Shown: positions 1 through 8,868 of the stretch, one piece after another
Layout: each line of letters begins with the position of its first letter
Position numbering within the stretch: position 1 is the stretch's first letter
Assembly: GCF_014641945.1 (NCBI RefSeq)
Contig: NZ_BMIJ01000006.1
Location: 310,001 to 374,000 of the forward strand
DNA from: Marinobacterium zhoushanense
Lineage (GTDB): Bacteria; Pseudomonadota; Gammaproteobacteria; Pseudomonadales; Balneatricaceae
Length of the DNA: 64,000 nucleotides
Reading direction: 5' to 3'
Notes under the pieces: generated by a model
Databases searched by the model: none
What the model saw: the letters and a program-made list of their open reading frames with translations, nothing else
Told to the model about the DNA's origin: nothing
Translations under genes and position numbers: made by a program

Positions 1-1296
1 CGCGATCGTGGGCAGGATTATGAGCGTGCCGGGGCCAGTGAGCGCTTGACGCTGCCGCCGGGAATGCGTGCGCGGCAGACTCAAGATCAGCTGGTAGTCC
101 CAAGCGTCGGTGCCACTGCCAGTGCTCGTCAGGGTGATTTTACCGTACCCAGGCCGGAGTTCTTTTATGTTGAGGCCGGTACCGATAAGGTCAATCTGAA
201 GCGTGAAGATGGTGAGCGGATCCTCGTTGTCGACGAGCCAATTGCGGACGTGTGGGTCAAGTTGCAGGAGTTTTGGGCCTTCAACGATATCGACCTGGCG
301 CTCGTCGATCCGCGTCAGGGGGTCATGGAAACCGATTGGATTACCGTTGAAGGCGACAACTACGGTTTTGTCGACGGCTGGATCAAGCGGTTGACCTTCC
401 AGGATATCGAGGGTGATAGCCGAAACAAGCTGCGCATCTCCCTACGTCCGGATCAGGACAACTACGAACGTACGTCGATCCGCATGCAGCATGTGAAATA
501 TCCGTTGGCGCAGGAGGTCAGCTCTGTCGATTGGGAAAACCAGTCGCAGGACGTGGCATACAAGGCCGACATGATGTTCGAGATGCTGCGTTACCTGAGC
601 AAGTCGTCGGAGCCCGATGCTCAGAGCTTGCTGGCGATGCAGAACAAAGCGCAGGAGCAAAGTTCGCAATTGGGGCGGGACTCGCGCGGTCATCCGGTAC
701 TCCGTTTGTCTGCCCCCATCGACCAGGCTTGGGATCAGCTGGCAAGTGCTTTGGATGAGGCGAACATCGATGTCGGTACTCGAGATCAGCAGGCCGGCTT
801 GATCTACCTGACCTATACCACCTCCACGCCGGTGGACGATACCGAGCGAATGGGCTTCTTCGAGTGGCTGCACTCCGACCGCGAGGAGATCAGACTGGAT
901 ACCGGTTCTCTTGGCGCGGCGATGGGCTTCGGCGACGGTGCGGATAAGCAGGATACAATCAGCTACAGCTCGAAGACATCGGAAGATATTGCGGCTTCCG
1001 ACGGGGAGTTGGCTGCTACAGACCTGGCCGATCCCAACAACCTGGCCAATCGCAAAGGCTATAAGATCTGGCTGGGTGGTAAGGTTATCTATGTCTTCGG
1101 AGACGGCGACAGCGGCGTCTATAATAGCGAGACCAATGCCTACGAGCATACCGGGCGTTACCAGCTTAAGCTGAACCGTACCCGCAACGGTGTATTCCTG
1201 TCGGTGTTGACCGATCAGGGGCTGGCTGCACCGGATCTGGTTGCGGAGGAGATCCTCTGGACCCTTAAAGACCACCTGCCGCAGGGTGATAGTTGA
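1..1296 (+). CDS. bamC: Outer membrane protein assembly factor BamC (5' end outside window)
   Basis: BamC (NlpB) is a lipoprotein subunit of the BAM complex that inserts beta-barrel proteins into the outer membrane. The frame is open from base 1, and the first residues (DRGQDYERA...LPPGM) fit the conserved unstructured N-terminal segment that contacts BamD. The lipobox and true start are therefore upstream, and the TTG at 46 is not the start. About 431 residues are visible, enough for both helix-grip domains (roughly residues 80-190 and 215-430 of the visible part). The region between them (FEMLRYL...SLLAMQ) looks helical. It is followed by purC after 50 bp; in relatives dapA lies upstream, which cannot be checked here. 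The family call rests on overall resemblance of both domains and on the gene order. Confidence 0.9.
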   Translation, partial: RDRGQDYERAGASERLTLPPGMRARQTQDQLVVPSVGATASARQGDFTVPRPEFFYVEAGTDKVNLKREDGERILVVDEPIADVWVKLQEFWAFNDIDLALVDPRQGVMETDWITVEGDNYGFVDGWIKRLTFQDIEGDSRNKLRISLRPDQDNYERTSIRMQHVKYPLAQEVSSVDWENQSQDVAYKADMMFEMLRYLSKSSEPDAQSLLAMQNKAQEQSSQLGRDSRGHPVLRLSAPIDQAWDQLASALDEANIDVGTRDQQAGLIYLTYTTSTPVDDTERMGFFEWLHSDREEIRLDTGSLGAAMGFGDGADKQDTISYSSKTSEDIAASDGELAATDLADPNNLANRKGYKIWLGGKVIYVFGDGDSGVYNSETNAYEHTGRYQLKLNRTRNGVFLSVLTDQGLAAPDLVAEEILWTLKDHLPQGDS

Positions 1297-1316
1297 GCCT
1301 GATTGGTTCGTTTGAT

Positions 1317-1336
1317 CCCTGAAGTTCAGGGTTTTT
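1317..1336 (+). terminator. Terminator-like hairpin between bamC and purC
   Basis: CCCTGAA at 1317-1323 and TTCAGGG at 1325-1331 are perfectly complementary and are followed directly by TTTTT (1332-1336). In RNA the stem would be 5-6 bp with a 3-5 nt loop. The T run is followed at once by the purC ribosome binding site (GGAG, 1337-1340). It could end bamC transcription or attenuate purC. The stem is short, so strength is uncertain. Confidence 0.45.
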
Positions 1337-1346
1337 GGAGAAATTG

Positions 1347-2060
1347 ATGGAAAAGCGTGAAGAGCTTTACAGCGGTAAGGCTAAATCGGTATTCAGCACC
1401 GACGATCCGAATCTGATGGTGCTGGAATTTCGTAACGATACTTCGGCATTTGATGGCAAGAAGGTGGAACAGCTTGATCGCAAGGGGATGGTGAACAACA
1501 AGTTCAACGCCTTTGTCATGGAAAAGCTGGAGCAGGCGGGGATTCCTACCCATTTCGTGCGTCTGCTCTCCGATACCGAAAGCCTGGTAAAGCGTCTGGA
1601 GATGATTCCGGTCGAGTGTGTGGTACGCAACGTTGCTGCCGGTTCGATCTGCCGCCGATACGGCGTGCAGGAGGGGATGGATCTACACCCGCCGACCTTT
1701 GAGTTCTTCCTCAAGAACGACGCCCTGAGTGATCCGATGGTAAATGAATACCATATAGAGTCCTTTGGCTGGGCGACCAAGGAGCAGGTGGCACGTGCAA
1801 AAGAACTGACCTTTGCGGTGAACGATGTGCTCAAGAAGCTGTTTGACGATGCGGGTATGCTGCTGGTCGATTATAAGCTTGAGTTCGGCATGTGCGACGG
1901 TGCGCTGGTCCTGGGCGATGAGTTCTCTCCCGACGGCTGCCGTATATGGGACAAGGAAACCCGCAAGAAACTCGATAAGGACCGTTTCCGTCAAGGCTTG
2001 GGTGGTGTCATCGAAGCCTACGAAGAGGTGGGTCAGCGGTTAGGGATCGATTTCGGTTGA
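1347..2060 (+). CDS. purC: Phosphoribosylaminoimidazole-succinocarboxamide synthase (SAICAR synthetase)
   Basis: PurC joins CAIR and aspartate with ATP hydrolysis to form SAICAR in cytosolic de novo purine synthesis. The 237-residue product has the usual bacterial length. It opens with the ATP-binding start of the family ([10 protein letters not shown]) and contains [16 protein letters not shown], the segment [12 protein letters not shown] and the C-terminal [12 protein letters not shown] place the start at ATG 1347, which has GGAG at 1337-1340 six bases upstream; the in-frame TTG at 1335 would overlap that site. bamC lies 50 bp upstream with a terminator-like hairpin between, and a strong terminator follows the stop. 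No purine riboswitch or PurR-like palindrome was recognised in the short leader. Confidence 0.96.
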   Translation: MEKREELYSGKAKSVFSTDDPNLMVLEFRNDTSAFDGKKVEQLDRKGMVNNKFNAFVMEKLEQAGIPTHFVRLLSDTESLVKRLEMIPVECVVRNVAAGSICRRYGVQEGMDLHPPTFEFFLKNDALSDPMVNEYHIESFGWATKEQVARAKELTFAVNDVLKKLFDDAGMLLVDYKLEFGMCDGALVLGDEFSPDGCRIWDKETRKKLDKDRFRQGLGGVIEAYEEVGQRLGIDFG

Positions 2061-2092
2061 TCAGCCATCATTGATCAGTCGTTGAAACTCTG

Positions 2093-2122
2093 AAAAGCCC
2101 CGACATTGTTCGGGGCTTTTTT
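2093..2122 (+). terminator. Rho-independent terminator of purC
   Basis: An 11-bp perfect stem (AAAAGCCCCGA 2093-2103 with TCGGGGCTTTT 2110-2120), a 6-nt loop (CATTGT) and a T run to 2122. It lies 32 bp after the purC stop. Confidence 0.93.
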
Positions 2123-2303
2123 ATATCTGATGTTTTTTTGGCGTTATAAATATCTGATCAAATTAATATATGCAAAATAATCTACTGCTGAATTCTGCAA
2201 GTATGGAATAATGGCTTATTCGGTATCATCTTTGGATCGCAAACCTCCGGGCCCTGGTCTAGCCTTAGGAGGTGGAACTCTAAGCCCCGATGGAGAGAGG
2301 CAG

Positions 2304-5300
2304 ATGTCTGAACGGCGCACAGAACAGAAAAATAAGATTCTGAACCAACTTGTAGAGATGATCACCGCTCGAGTCCCGGAGCGGGATCAGCAACCCGTCA
2401 TCGATTTCATGCAGCAATATTATCGCGTCTCTCCGCTGGAAGAGCTGGCCGAGCGCAGTCTCGATAATCTCTATGGCGCGACGCTCTCATGTTGGGAGCA
2501 CCTCCAGCAGTGGGATGGCGGCAATCAGAAGGTGCATGTGTTCAATCCGGATCTGGAGCGTCATGGCTGGCATTGTGGTCACACCGTAATTCAGATTTTG
2601 CACCGGGATATGCCGTTCCTGGTCGACTCCGTGCGCATGGAGCTGAACCGGCGCGGGCTGTCGATCCATATTGTTCACAGCGGCGTAATCAGCGTCGAGC
2701 GCACTGAGAGCAGCGCACAGGTTTTGGCTGATCCGAAAAAAGGTACTCGTGAAGCGCTGATCTATATCGAAGTGGACCGTCACAGCAATGCTGAAGAGCT
2801 AAAGGGGGTCGAGCAGGGCATCGCCGAAGTTCTGGAGCAGGTACGGGCTGCAGTGGCTGATTTTGACGCCATGCGTAAGCGCATCGATGTACTGCGCAAA
2901 GAGGTGTCGAAACTGCGCACACCTGACAAGGAGACCTGTGTCGAAGCCGGCGAGTTCCTCGGTTGGCTGTTGCAGAACAGATTCACTTTCCTCGGTTATG
3001 AGGAGGTCGTATTCGATCGAAGCGAAGAGGAGCTGAAGGTCGTTTACGTTGAAGAAAACACACTTGGCATATGCCGCTTGAGAAACAGGCAGTCGGTGGT
3101 CCCTCGCTCTCAAGAGCACTGTTTTTTGCTGACGCCGCAGCCGCTGATGTTTGCCAAAGACGATCAGCGGTCGCGAGTGCACCGGCCGGCCTACGGCGAT
3201 CTTGTGGTGGTCAAGCGCTTCGACAAAGAGGGTAATGTTATCGGGGAATGCCGGTTCCTCGGACTATACACCTCACCGGTCTATGCTGAGCCGCCGCAGA
3301 ACATCCCGGTCCTGCGTCGACGTGTGGAGTATGTGTTGGAAAAGGCCGGTTTTACACCGGGTGGTAACAGCGCTAAATCCCTGGTGCAGATACTCGGCGA
3401 CCTGCCCCGCGATGAACTGCTGTTATCGACTCGAGCGGAGTTGTTCAACAACGCCATGGGCGTATTCAATCTGCAGGAGCGGCGTAAGGTGCGCCTGCTG
3501 GTACGCCGTGATGCCTGTGGCAAGTTTTACTCCATGCTCTATTACGTACCGAGGGATATCTTCAACACCGCACTGCGAACCCAGGTGCAGGAGTTGCTGG
3601 TCAACCGCCTTGATGCGCTCGATTCCGAGTTCAATACCTATTACAGCGAATCAATTCTGACCCGTGTCTATTTCGTGCTGCCGGTGGACCCGGATAAAGA
3701 GACCAGTTTTGACTTGAAAGAGCTTGAAGCGGAGGTGGCCGAGCTGTCGCGCTCCTGGTCCGATGAGTTGCACCATGCGCTGGTGGATGCCTCCGGGGAG
3801 GAGCGGGGCAATCACCTGGCCAACCGCTACCGCGTCGCATTTCCATCGGCGTATCGGGAACACTTTACACCGAGTAATGCGGTTTTCGACGTGGAGCATA
3901 TCGAGAAGCTCGACCAGGGGCAGCGTATCAGCATGAGTTTCTACCGGCAGCTGGAACAGTCACGCGAGCTGCTCAGGTTCAAGCTGTTCAATCGAGCCGA
4001 CCCGCTGGTGCTCTCAGACATCATCCCGCTCCTGGAAAACCTGGGCATGCGCGTGGTTGGCGAACATCCCTATATGGTGCGACGTCGTGATGGCGAGCGG
4101 TTTTGGATCCATGATTTCACGCTTTACTACAACAGTTCGGAGACGGTGGATCTGGAAGAGGTAAAGCAGATCTTCCAGGATGCGTTCTTCAATATCTGGA
4201 GCGGCCGTGCCGAGAATGACGAGTTCAACCGGCTGGTCATCGGCGGCCGGTTGAACTGGCGTGAGGTAACGATGCTGCGCGCTTACGCGCGTTATAATCA
4301 GCAGATACGTTTCGGTTTCAGCCAGCCCTATATCGCAGATACGCTGTCGCGCCATCTGTATATCACGCGCCTCCTGGTCGCGTTGTTCCGCGCGCGTTTC
4401 GAACCGGAACGGCAGAGCAGCTCCAAGGTTCAGGCGCTGGCCGAGCGCATCGCCGGCAGCATTGTCGATGCTCTGGACAAGGTCGATAATCTCAACGACG
4501 ACAAGATCCTGCGCCGCTACCTGGAGCTGATCCGGGCCACCTTGAGAACCAACTATTTCCAGCCAACCGCGGAGGGGGAGGCGAAGGACTATTTTGTCTT
4601 CAAGCTCAATCCCCACGAAATCGGCGATATCCCCCTGCCCAGACCGATGTTCGAGATCTTTGTGTATTCGGCCAGAGTGGAGGGCGTCCATCTACGGGGC
4701 GGCAGGGTTGCGCGTGGCGGCCTGCGCTGGTCGGATCGTCGAGAGGATTACCGCACCGAAGTGCTTGGGCTGGTGAAGGCGCAGCAGGTGAAGAACGCGG
4801 TGATTGTGCCGGTGGGCGCCAAGGGCGGTTTTGTCGCCAAGCAGTTACCGGTCAACGGTAGTCGCGAGGAGGTGCTGGAGGAGGGGATCAACTGTTACAA
4901 GATCTTCATTCGCGGCCTGCTAGATGTGACCGACAATTATGTTGAGGGCGCCGTGGTACCGCCGCCCGAGCTGGTGCGTCACGATGAAGACGACCCCTAC
5001 CTGGTTGTCGCCGCTGACAAGGGAACCGCAACCTTTTCCGATATCGCCAACTCCATCGCCGACGAATTTGGTTTTTGGCTGGGCGATGCTTTTGCCTCGG
5101 GCGGTTCTCAGGGCTACGACCACAAGAAGATGGGGATCACGGCGCGCGGGGCCTGGGAGTCAGTCAAGCTACACTTCCGTGAGCTGGGAATCGATACCCA
5201 GGCTCAGGCGTTTACGGTGGTGGGTATCGGCGATATGGCCGGTGATGTATTTGGTAACGGTATGCTGATGTCCGAGCATATTGAGCTCGTTGCCGCGTTT

Positions 5301-7136
5301 AACCATCTACATATTTTCATCGATCCTCAGCCGGATGCGGCCGCAAGCTTCGGTGAACGCAAGCGTTTGTTCGAGCTGCCACGTTCGAGCTGGGCCGATT
5401 ACGACGAATCGTTGATTTCGACCGGAGGCGGTGTCTTCTCTCGCGCTGCAAAGTGGATCGAGATCACGCCGCAGATGAAGGCACGCTTCGATATCACGGC
5501 GGATCGCTTGGCGCCGAGCGACCTGATCTCGGCACTGCTCAAGTCGCGTGTCGATCTGATCTGGAACGGCGGTATCGGTACCTACGTAAAAGCAAGCTTT
5601 GAATCGCATGCTGACGTGGGCGACAAGGCAAACGATAGCCTGCGCATCGACGGCAGGGACTTGCGCTGCCAGGTGTTGGGTGAGGGGGGCAACCTCGGCT
5701 TCACTCAGCTCGGACGCATCGAGTTTTCGCTCAATGGCGGTGCTTGTAACACTGACTTTATCGACAATGCTGGTGGCGTTGACTGCTCAGACCATGAGGT
5801 CAATATCAAGATCCTGCTCAACGAAGTGGTCGAGAACGGTGATTTGACCGTCAAGCAGCGCAATATCTTCCTGCGCGAGATGACGGAAGAGGTGGCACGA
5901 CTGGTGCTGCAAAACAACTACAGCCAAACGTTGGCCATCAGCCTGGCCCAGGACAACGTCCGTCGCGCGGTGGATGATTACCGACGTCTGATCAATGAAC
6001 TGGAAAACAGCGGTCGGTTGGTGCGCTCACTTGAGTTCATCCCTGCGGATGACGCCATCGTCGAACGTAAGGAACGTGGGGAGTCCCTGACCCGGCCGGA
6101 GCTGTCGGTCCTCATCTCCTATGTGAAGGCGCAGCTTAAGGAGGTGCTGACCGCCAGTTGGCTCGCTGACAACGTCTATATCGTACGCGAGATACTGGGA
6201 GCCTTCCCTCAGGCTCTGGTGGAGCGTTACGGTGAGCAGGTCGACCGCCACCGCCTGCGTGCCGAGATTCTGGCTACCCAGGTTGCCAACGGCATGATCA
6301 ACCGTATGGGGATCACCTTCCCGCTACGGATGCATCAGGCAACGGGGCGGGAGATAGCAGATATCGCCGCATCCTACATCGCCGCCCGTGATATCTTCGG
6401 CATGGATCCGCTCTGGGCGCAGATGGAGCAGCTCGACAACAGGGTGCCTGCGAAGATGCTCCAGGGGATGATGGCTGATCTGCAGCGTTTGGTGCGTCGG
6501 GCCGCGAACTGGATCCTGAACACCTACCGTCAACAGATCGACCCAGAGTCGCTGGTCAGCCAGTTCCGGCCAGGTGTCGAGAGCATGTCGCTGACCCTGG
6601 CCGAGCGTCTGACAGGCGAGCCGCTGGCGGCTTGGCAGGCGCGCTACGATGAGCTGGAGCAGGAAGGGGTGCCGCCGAAGCTGGCCGTACAGGCCGCTTC
6701 GTTCGACAGCCTCTATACCCTGCTCGGTATTATCGCCACCGAGCATCAAACCGGTGAGCCGCTGGAGCGGGTGGCTGATGTCTACTTTATGCTCGGTGAC
6801 CGCCTGGATCTTTACCGGGTCGATCGCCAGATCAAGGCGATGAAGCAGGATACTCACTGGAAGTCCCTTGCGCGTGATGGGTTTCGTGAGGAGCTCAATA
6901 CCCAGCAGCGCGCCATTACCCACTCCGTGTTGACGCGTTCCTGCGGTGTTGAAACAGAGGAAGCGGGCGAGATACCGCCCAGTCAGGTCTGCGTAGAGCG
7001 CTGGCTCAATACCAATGAAGTCATGCTGGCGCGATGGAATCAGGTGTTGTCAGACCTGGGCTCGGTCAGTGAGCCTGACAGTGCCGTATTTGCCGTCGCG
7101 ATCCGCGAGCTGGTGGAGCTGGCGCATGGCAGCTGA
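2304..7136 (+). CDS. gdhB: NAD-specific glutamate dehydrogenase, large (about 180 kDa) class
   Basis: Oxidises glutamate to 2-oxoglutarate and ammonia with NAD+, a catabolic cytosolic enzyme feeding the TCA cycle. The 1,610 residues match the giant bacterial GDH family (P. aeruginosa GdhB type). The long N-terminal half should carry ACT-like regulatory segments. The catalytic domain begins near residue 770, with GGLRWSDR near 804 and the conserved lysine region VGAKGGF near 833. A nucleotide-binding stretch VGIGDMAGDVFGNGM lies near 972, and NGGIGTYVK near 1090. I chose ATG 2304 because GAGAGG lies at 2295-2300; an in-frame ATG at 2211 has no convincing Shine-Dalgarno and would add 31 residues of unfamiliar sequence. 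It is monocistronic, flanked by terminators. In the 181 bp upstream (2123-2303) I see only AT-rich DNA and an anti-SD/SD hairpin. Confidence 0.95.
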   Translation: MSERRTEQKNKILNQLVEMITARVPERDQQPVIDFMQQYYRVSPLEELAERSLDNLYGATLSCWEHLQQWDGGNQKVHVFNPDLERHGWHCGHTVIQILHRDMPFLVDSVRMELNRRGLSIHIVHSGVISVERTESSAQVLADPKKGTREALIYIEVDRHSNAEELKGVEQGIAEVLEQVRAAVADFDAMRKRIDVLRKEVSKLRTPDKETCVEAGEFLGWLLQNRFTFLGYEEVVFDRSEEELKVVYVEENTLGICRLRNRQSVVPRSQEHCFLLTPQPLMFAKDDQRSRVHRPAYGDLVVVKRFDKEGNVIGECRFLGLYTSPVYAEPPQNIPVLRRRVEYVLEKAGFTPGGNSAKSLVQILGDLPRDELLLSTRAELFNNAMGVFNLQERRKVRLLVRRDACGKFYSMLYYVPRDIFNTALRTQVQELLVNRLDALDSEFNTYYSESILTRVYFVLPVDPDKETSFDLKELEAEVAELSRSWSDELHHALVDASGEERGNHLANRYRVAFPSAYREHFTPSNAVFDVEHIEKLDQGQRISMSFYRQLEQSRELLRFKLFNRADPLVLSDIIPLLENLGMRVVGEHPYMVRRRDGERFWIHDFTLYYNSSETVDLEEVKQIFQDAFFNIWSGRAENDEFNRLVIGGRLNWREVTMLRAYARYNQQIRFGFSQPYIADTLSRHLYITRLLVALFRARFEPERQSSSKVQALAERIAGSIVDALDKVDNLNDDKILRRYLELIRATLRTNYFQPTAEGEAKDYFVFKLNPHEIGDIPLPRPMFEIFVYSARVEGVHLRGGRVARGGLRWSDRREDYRTEVLGLVKAQQVKNAVIVPVGAKGGFVAKQLPVNGSREEVLEEGINCYKIFIRGLLDVTDNYVEGAVVPPPELVRHDEDDPYLVVAADKGTATFSDIANSIADEFGFWLGDAFASGGSQGYDHKKMGITARGAWESVKLHFRELGIDTQAQAFTVVGIGDMAGDVFGNGMLMSEHIELVAAFNHLHIFIDPQPDAAASFGERKRLFELPRSSWADYDESLISTGGGVFSRAAKWIEITPQMKARFDITADRLAPSDLISALLKSRVDLIWNGGIGTYVKASFESHADVGDKANDSLRIDGRDLRCQVLGEGGNLGFTQLGRIEFSLNGGACNTDFIDNAGGVDCSDHEVNIKILLNEVVENGDLTVKQRNIFLREMTEEVARLVLQNNYSQTLAISLAQDNVRRAVDDYRRLINELENSGRLVRSLEFIPADDAIVERKERGESLTRPELSVLISYVKAQLKEVLTASWLADNVYIVREILGAFPQALVERYGEQVDRHRLRAEILATQVANGMINRMGITFPLRMHQATGREIADIAASYIAARDIFGMDPLWAQMEQLDNRVPAKMLQGMMADLQRLVRRAANWILNTYRQQIDPESLVSQFRPGVESMSLTLAERLTGEPLAAWQARYDELEQEGVPPKLAVQAASFDSLYTLLGIIATEHQTGEPLERVADVYFMLGDRLDLYRVDRQIKAMKQDTHWKSLARDGFREELNTQQRAITHSVLTRSCGVETEEAGEIPPSQVCVERWLNTNEVMLARWNQVLSDLGSVSEPDSAVFAVAIRELVELAHGS

Positions 7137-7196
7137 GTTTGGCATGGATTCTGGCTGCAAGAGGTCGAGCCGGTCTGACTGATCCGCTAAAGTACA

Positions 7197-7226
7197 GGGG
7201 GAGGGCCAAGACCTTCCCCTTTTTTT
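7197..7226 (+). terminator. Rho-independent terminator after gdhB
   Basis: Stem GGGGGAGG (7197-7204) with CCTTCCCC (7212-7219), eight pairs including one G-U, loop of 7 nt, then seven T (7220-7226). It ends only 16 bp before the start codon of the next gene, so it also forms the leader of that gene. Confidence 0.8.
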
Positions 7227-7242
7227 GCCATGGAGTTTCTGC

Positions 7243-8196
7243 ATGCGTGCTGTATTTCTCGATACCGAGAGTCTGGATGACCTGGATCTGACGCCGGTCC
7301 GTAATTGCGTGGATGAACTTGTCTGTTACTCGGGTACGCTGCCCGAGCAGGTCGCCGAGCGTATCGAAGGGTTCGAGCTGGTGATCGTCAACAAGGTGCA
7401 ATTGAGTGCGGAGCTGATCCGGACTGCCGATCAGCTGAAGCTGATATGCGTCGTTGCGACCGGAGTCAATAATGTGGACCTGGCGGCGGCGAGTGCTCGC
7501 AACATACCGGTCTGCAATGCTCAGGGGTACGGGGTGACCTCTGTGGCGCAACATGTGCTGACCCAGATACTGGCGTTACATACCCATCTGCTCGACTACG
7601 ACCGCGCTGTGCGCAACGGCGATTGGGGGCGGGCGACCCAGTTTTGTCTGCTCGATTATCCAATTCTCGAGTTGGCGGGACGCACCTTGGGCATTGTCGG
7701 CTTTGGTGCGCTGGGCCAGGCGGTCGCGCGTCTGGCCGAGGCGCTGGGGATGAACGTGATCGTGTCAGCCCGACCGGGAAGCGATCAGGTGCCGGCGGGA
7801 CGAGTCGCATTTACGCACCTACTGGAGCGAGCCGATGTCATCAGCCTGCACTGCCCGTTGAGCGATGATACCCGTGATCTTATCGATGCCGATGCGCTGG
7901 CGAAGATGAAACCGGGCGCTTTTCTGGTCAATGCAGCCCGTGGCGGCATTGTCAACGAGGCGGCATTGGCTGACGCGCTGCGCTCAGGTCAGCTGGGTGG
8001 CGCCGCGGTTGATGTGCTCACCGAGGAGCCTCCGCGCAACGGCAATGTGCTATTGGCTGAAGATATTCCCAATCTGATCCTGACACCGCACTGTGCCTGG
8101 GGTAGCGTCCGCGCGCGCAATCGTATCATCGAACAGACCGAGGAGAATATTCGCGCCTTCAAGGCGGGGCGGCAAGAGCGCTGCGTCAATCTCTGA
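7243..8196 (+). CDS. D-isomer-specific 2-hydroxyacid dehydrogenase, glycerate dehydrogenase-like
   Basis: An NAD(P)-dependent cytosolic oxidoreductase of the D-2-hydroxyacid dehydrogenase family, 317 residues. The Rossmann motif GIVGFGALGQ lies near residues 151-160. The catalytic triad can be read as Arg in NAARGG (near 232), Glu in DVLTEEPP (near 261) and His in LTPHCAWGS (near 284). The closest named relative I recognise is hydroxypyruvate reductase/glycerate dehydrogenase (HprA), but substrate cannot be fixed from sequence. I placed the start at ATG 7243, seven bases after TGGAG (7231-7235); the in-frame TTG at 7225 falls inside the upstream terminator. A terminator just before the ribosome binding site implies readthrough, attenuation or a promoter inside the end of gdhB. 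It converges on rluA 30 bp downstream. Confidence 0.88.
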   Translation: MRAVFLDTESLDDLDLTPVRNCVDELVCYSGTLPEQVAERIEGFELVIVNKVQLSAELIRTADQLKLICVVATGVNNVDLAAASARNIPVCNAQGYGVTSVAQHVLTQILALHTHLLDYDRAVRNGDWGRATQFCLLDYPILELAGRTLGIVGFGALGQAVARLAEALGMNVIVSARPGSDQVPAGRVAFTHLLERADVISLHCPLSDDTRDLIDADALAKMKPGAFLVNAARGGIVNEAALADALRSGQLGGAAVDVLTEEPPRNGNVLLAEDIPNLILTPHCAWGSVRARNRIIEQTEENIRAFKAGRQERCVNL

Positions 8197-8226
8197 GTGA
8201 CGAAGGTGCGGTGATGGCGTGAGCCC

Positions 8227-8868
8227 CTAGAACGGGCAGCTGGATTCAAACTCCAGACGTTGCCCGCTCGATGGCTGGGTCAACGCCAGGCGATCCGCAT
8301 GCAGCAGCAGACGGGGGCTGAGATCACGGATCGGCTCCGGGGCGTAGAAAGCATCACCGATGATCGGGTGACCGATCGCCATCATATGCACCCTGAGCTG
8401 GTGAGAGCGTCCGGTCACCGGAAACAGCAGTATGCGGCTACCCTGTGCGCAGGTTCCGACCGCCTGCCAACGGGTCAGTGCCGGCTTGCCCTGTTCATGG
8501 TCGACGATCTGCAGCGGCCGCCGCTCCCAATCACAACGCAGTGGCAGATCAACCTCGCCCGTTTTTGGCTCTGGCTGGCCGCTGACAATCGCCTGATAGC
8601 GCTTATCAGTTTCACGCTCTTGAAACTGCATGCTGAGCGCGCGGTGGGACTGGGCATTCAGCGCCAGAACCATAAGCCCGGAGGTTGCGTAATCCAGCCG
8701 ATGCACGATGCGGGCTGTCGGGTGCGTCCGCTGTACGCGACGCCATAGGCAGTCCTGCTTATCGGCACCCCGGCCGGGTACCGACAGCAAACTGGCCGGC
8801 TTGCTGACGACGACCAGATCCCGGTCCTCGTAGATCAGCTCGGGGGTATCCGCATCGGTATTCAGCAT
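8227..8868 (-). CDS. rluA: Dual-specificity RNA pseudouridine synthase RluA
   Basis: Isomerises uridine to pseudouridine in 23S rRNA (U746) and several tRNAs (U32) in the E. coli family member. The 213-residue protein starts with LIYEDRDLVVVSKPASLLSVPG and has the catalytic-aspartate motif HRLDYATSGL (Asp near residue 58). The RluA-type C-terminal motifs GRSHQLRVHM and GHPIIGDAFYA are present. There is no S4 domain, which fits RluA rather than RluC or RluD. The start codon overlaps the end of rlmD by 7 bases on the same strand, so the two RNA-modification genes are probably translationally coupled. It converges on the hydroxyacid dehydrogenase gene. Confidence 0.92.
   Translation of the reverse strand: MLNTDADTPELIYEDRDLVVVSKPASLLSVPGRGADKQDCLWRRVQRTHPTARIVHRLDYATSGLMVLALNAQSHRALSMQFQERETDKRYQAIVSGQPEPKTGEVDLPLRCDWERRPLQIVDHEQGKPALTRWQAVGTCAQGSRILLFPVTGRSHQLRVHMMAIGHPIIGDAFYAPEPIRDLSPRLLLHADRLALTQPSSGQRLEFESSCPF

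Noticed and set aside
442..1275. Long minus-strand open frame opposite bamC
   Set aside because: It is a shadow of bamC: no ribosome binding site, no recognisable domain, and the plus-strand gene is well supported.
2290..2343. Short ORF of 17 codons starting at ATG 2290 just before the gdhB start
   Set aside because: The nearest strong SD (2267-2272) is 17 bases away, the reading frame overlaps gdhB, and the peptide is arginine-rich by chance. Kept only as context for the idle SD.
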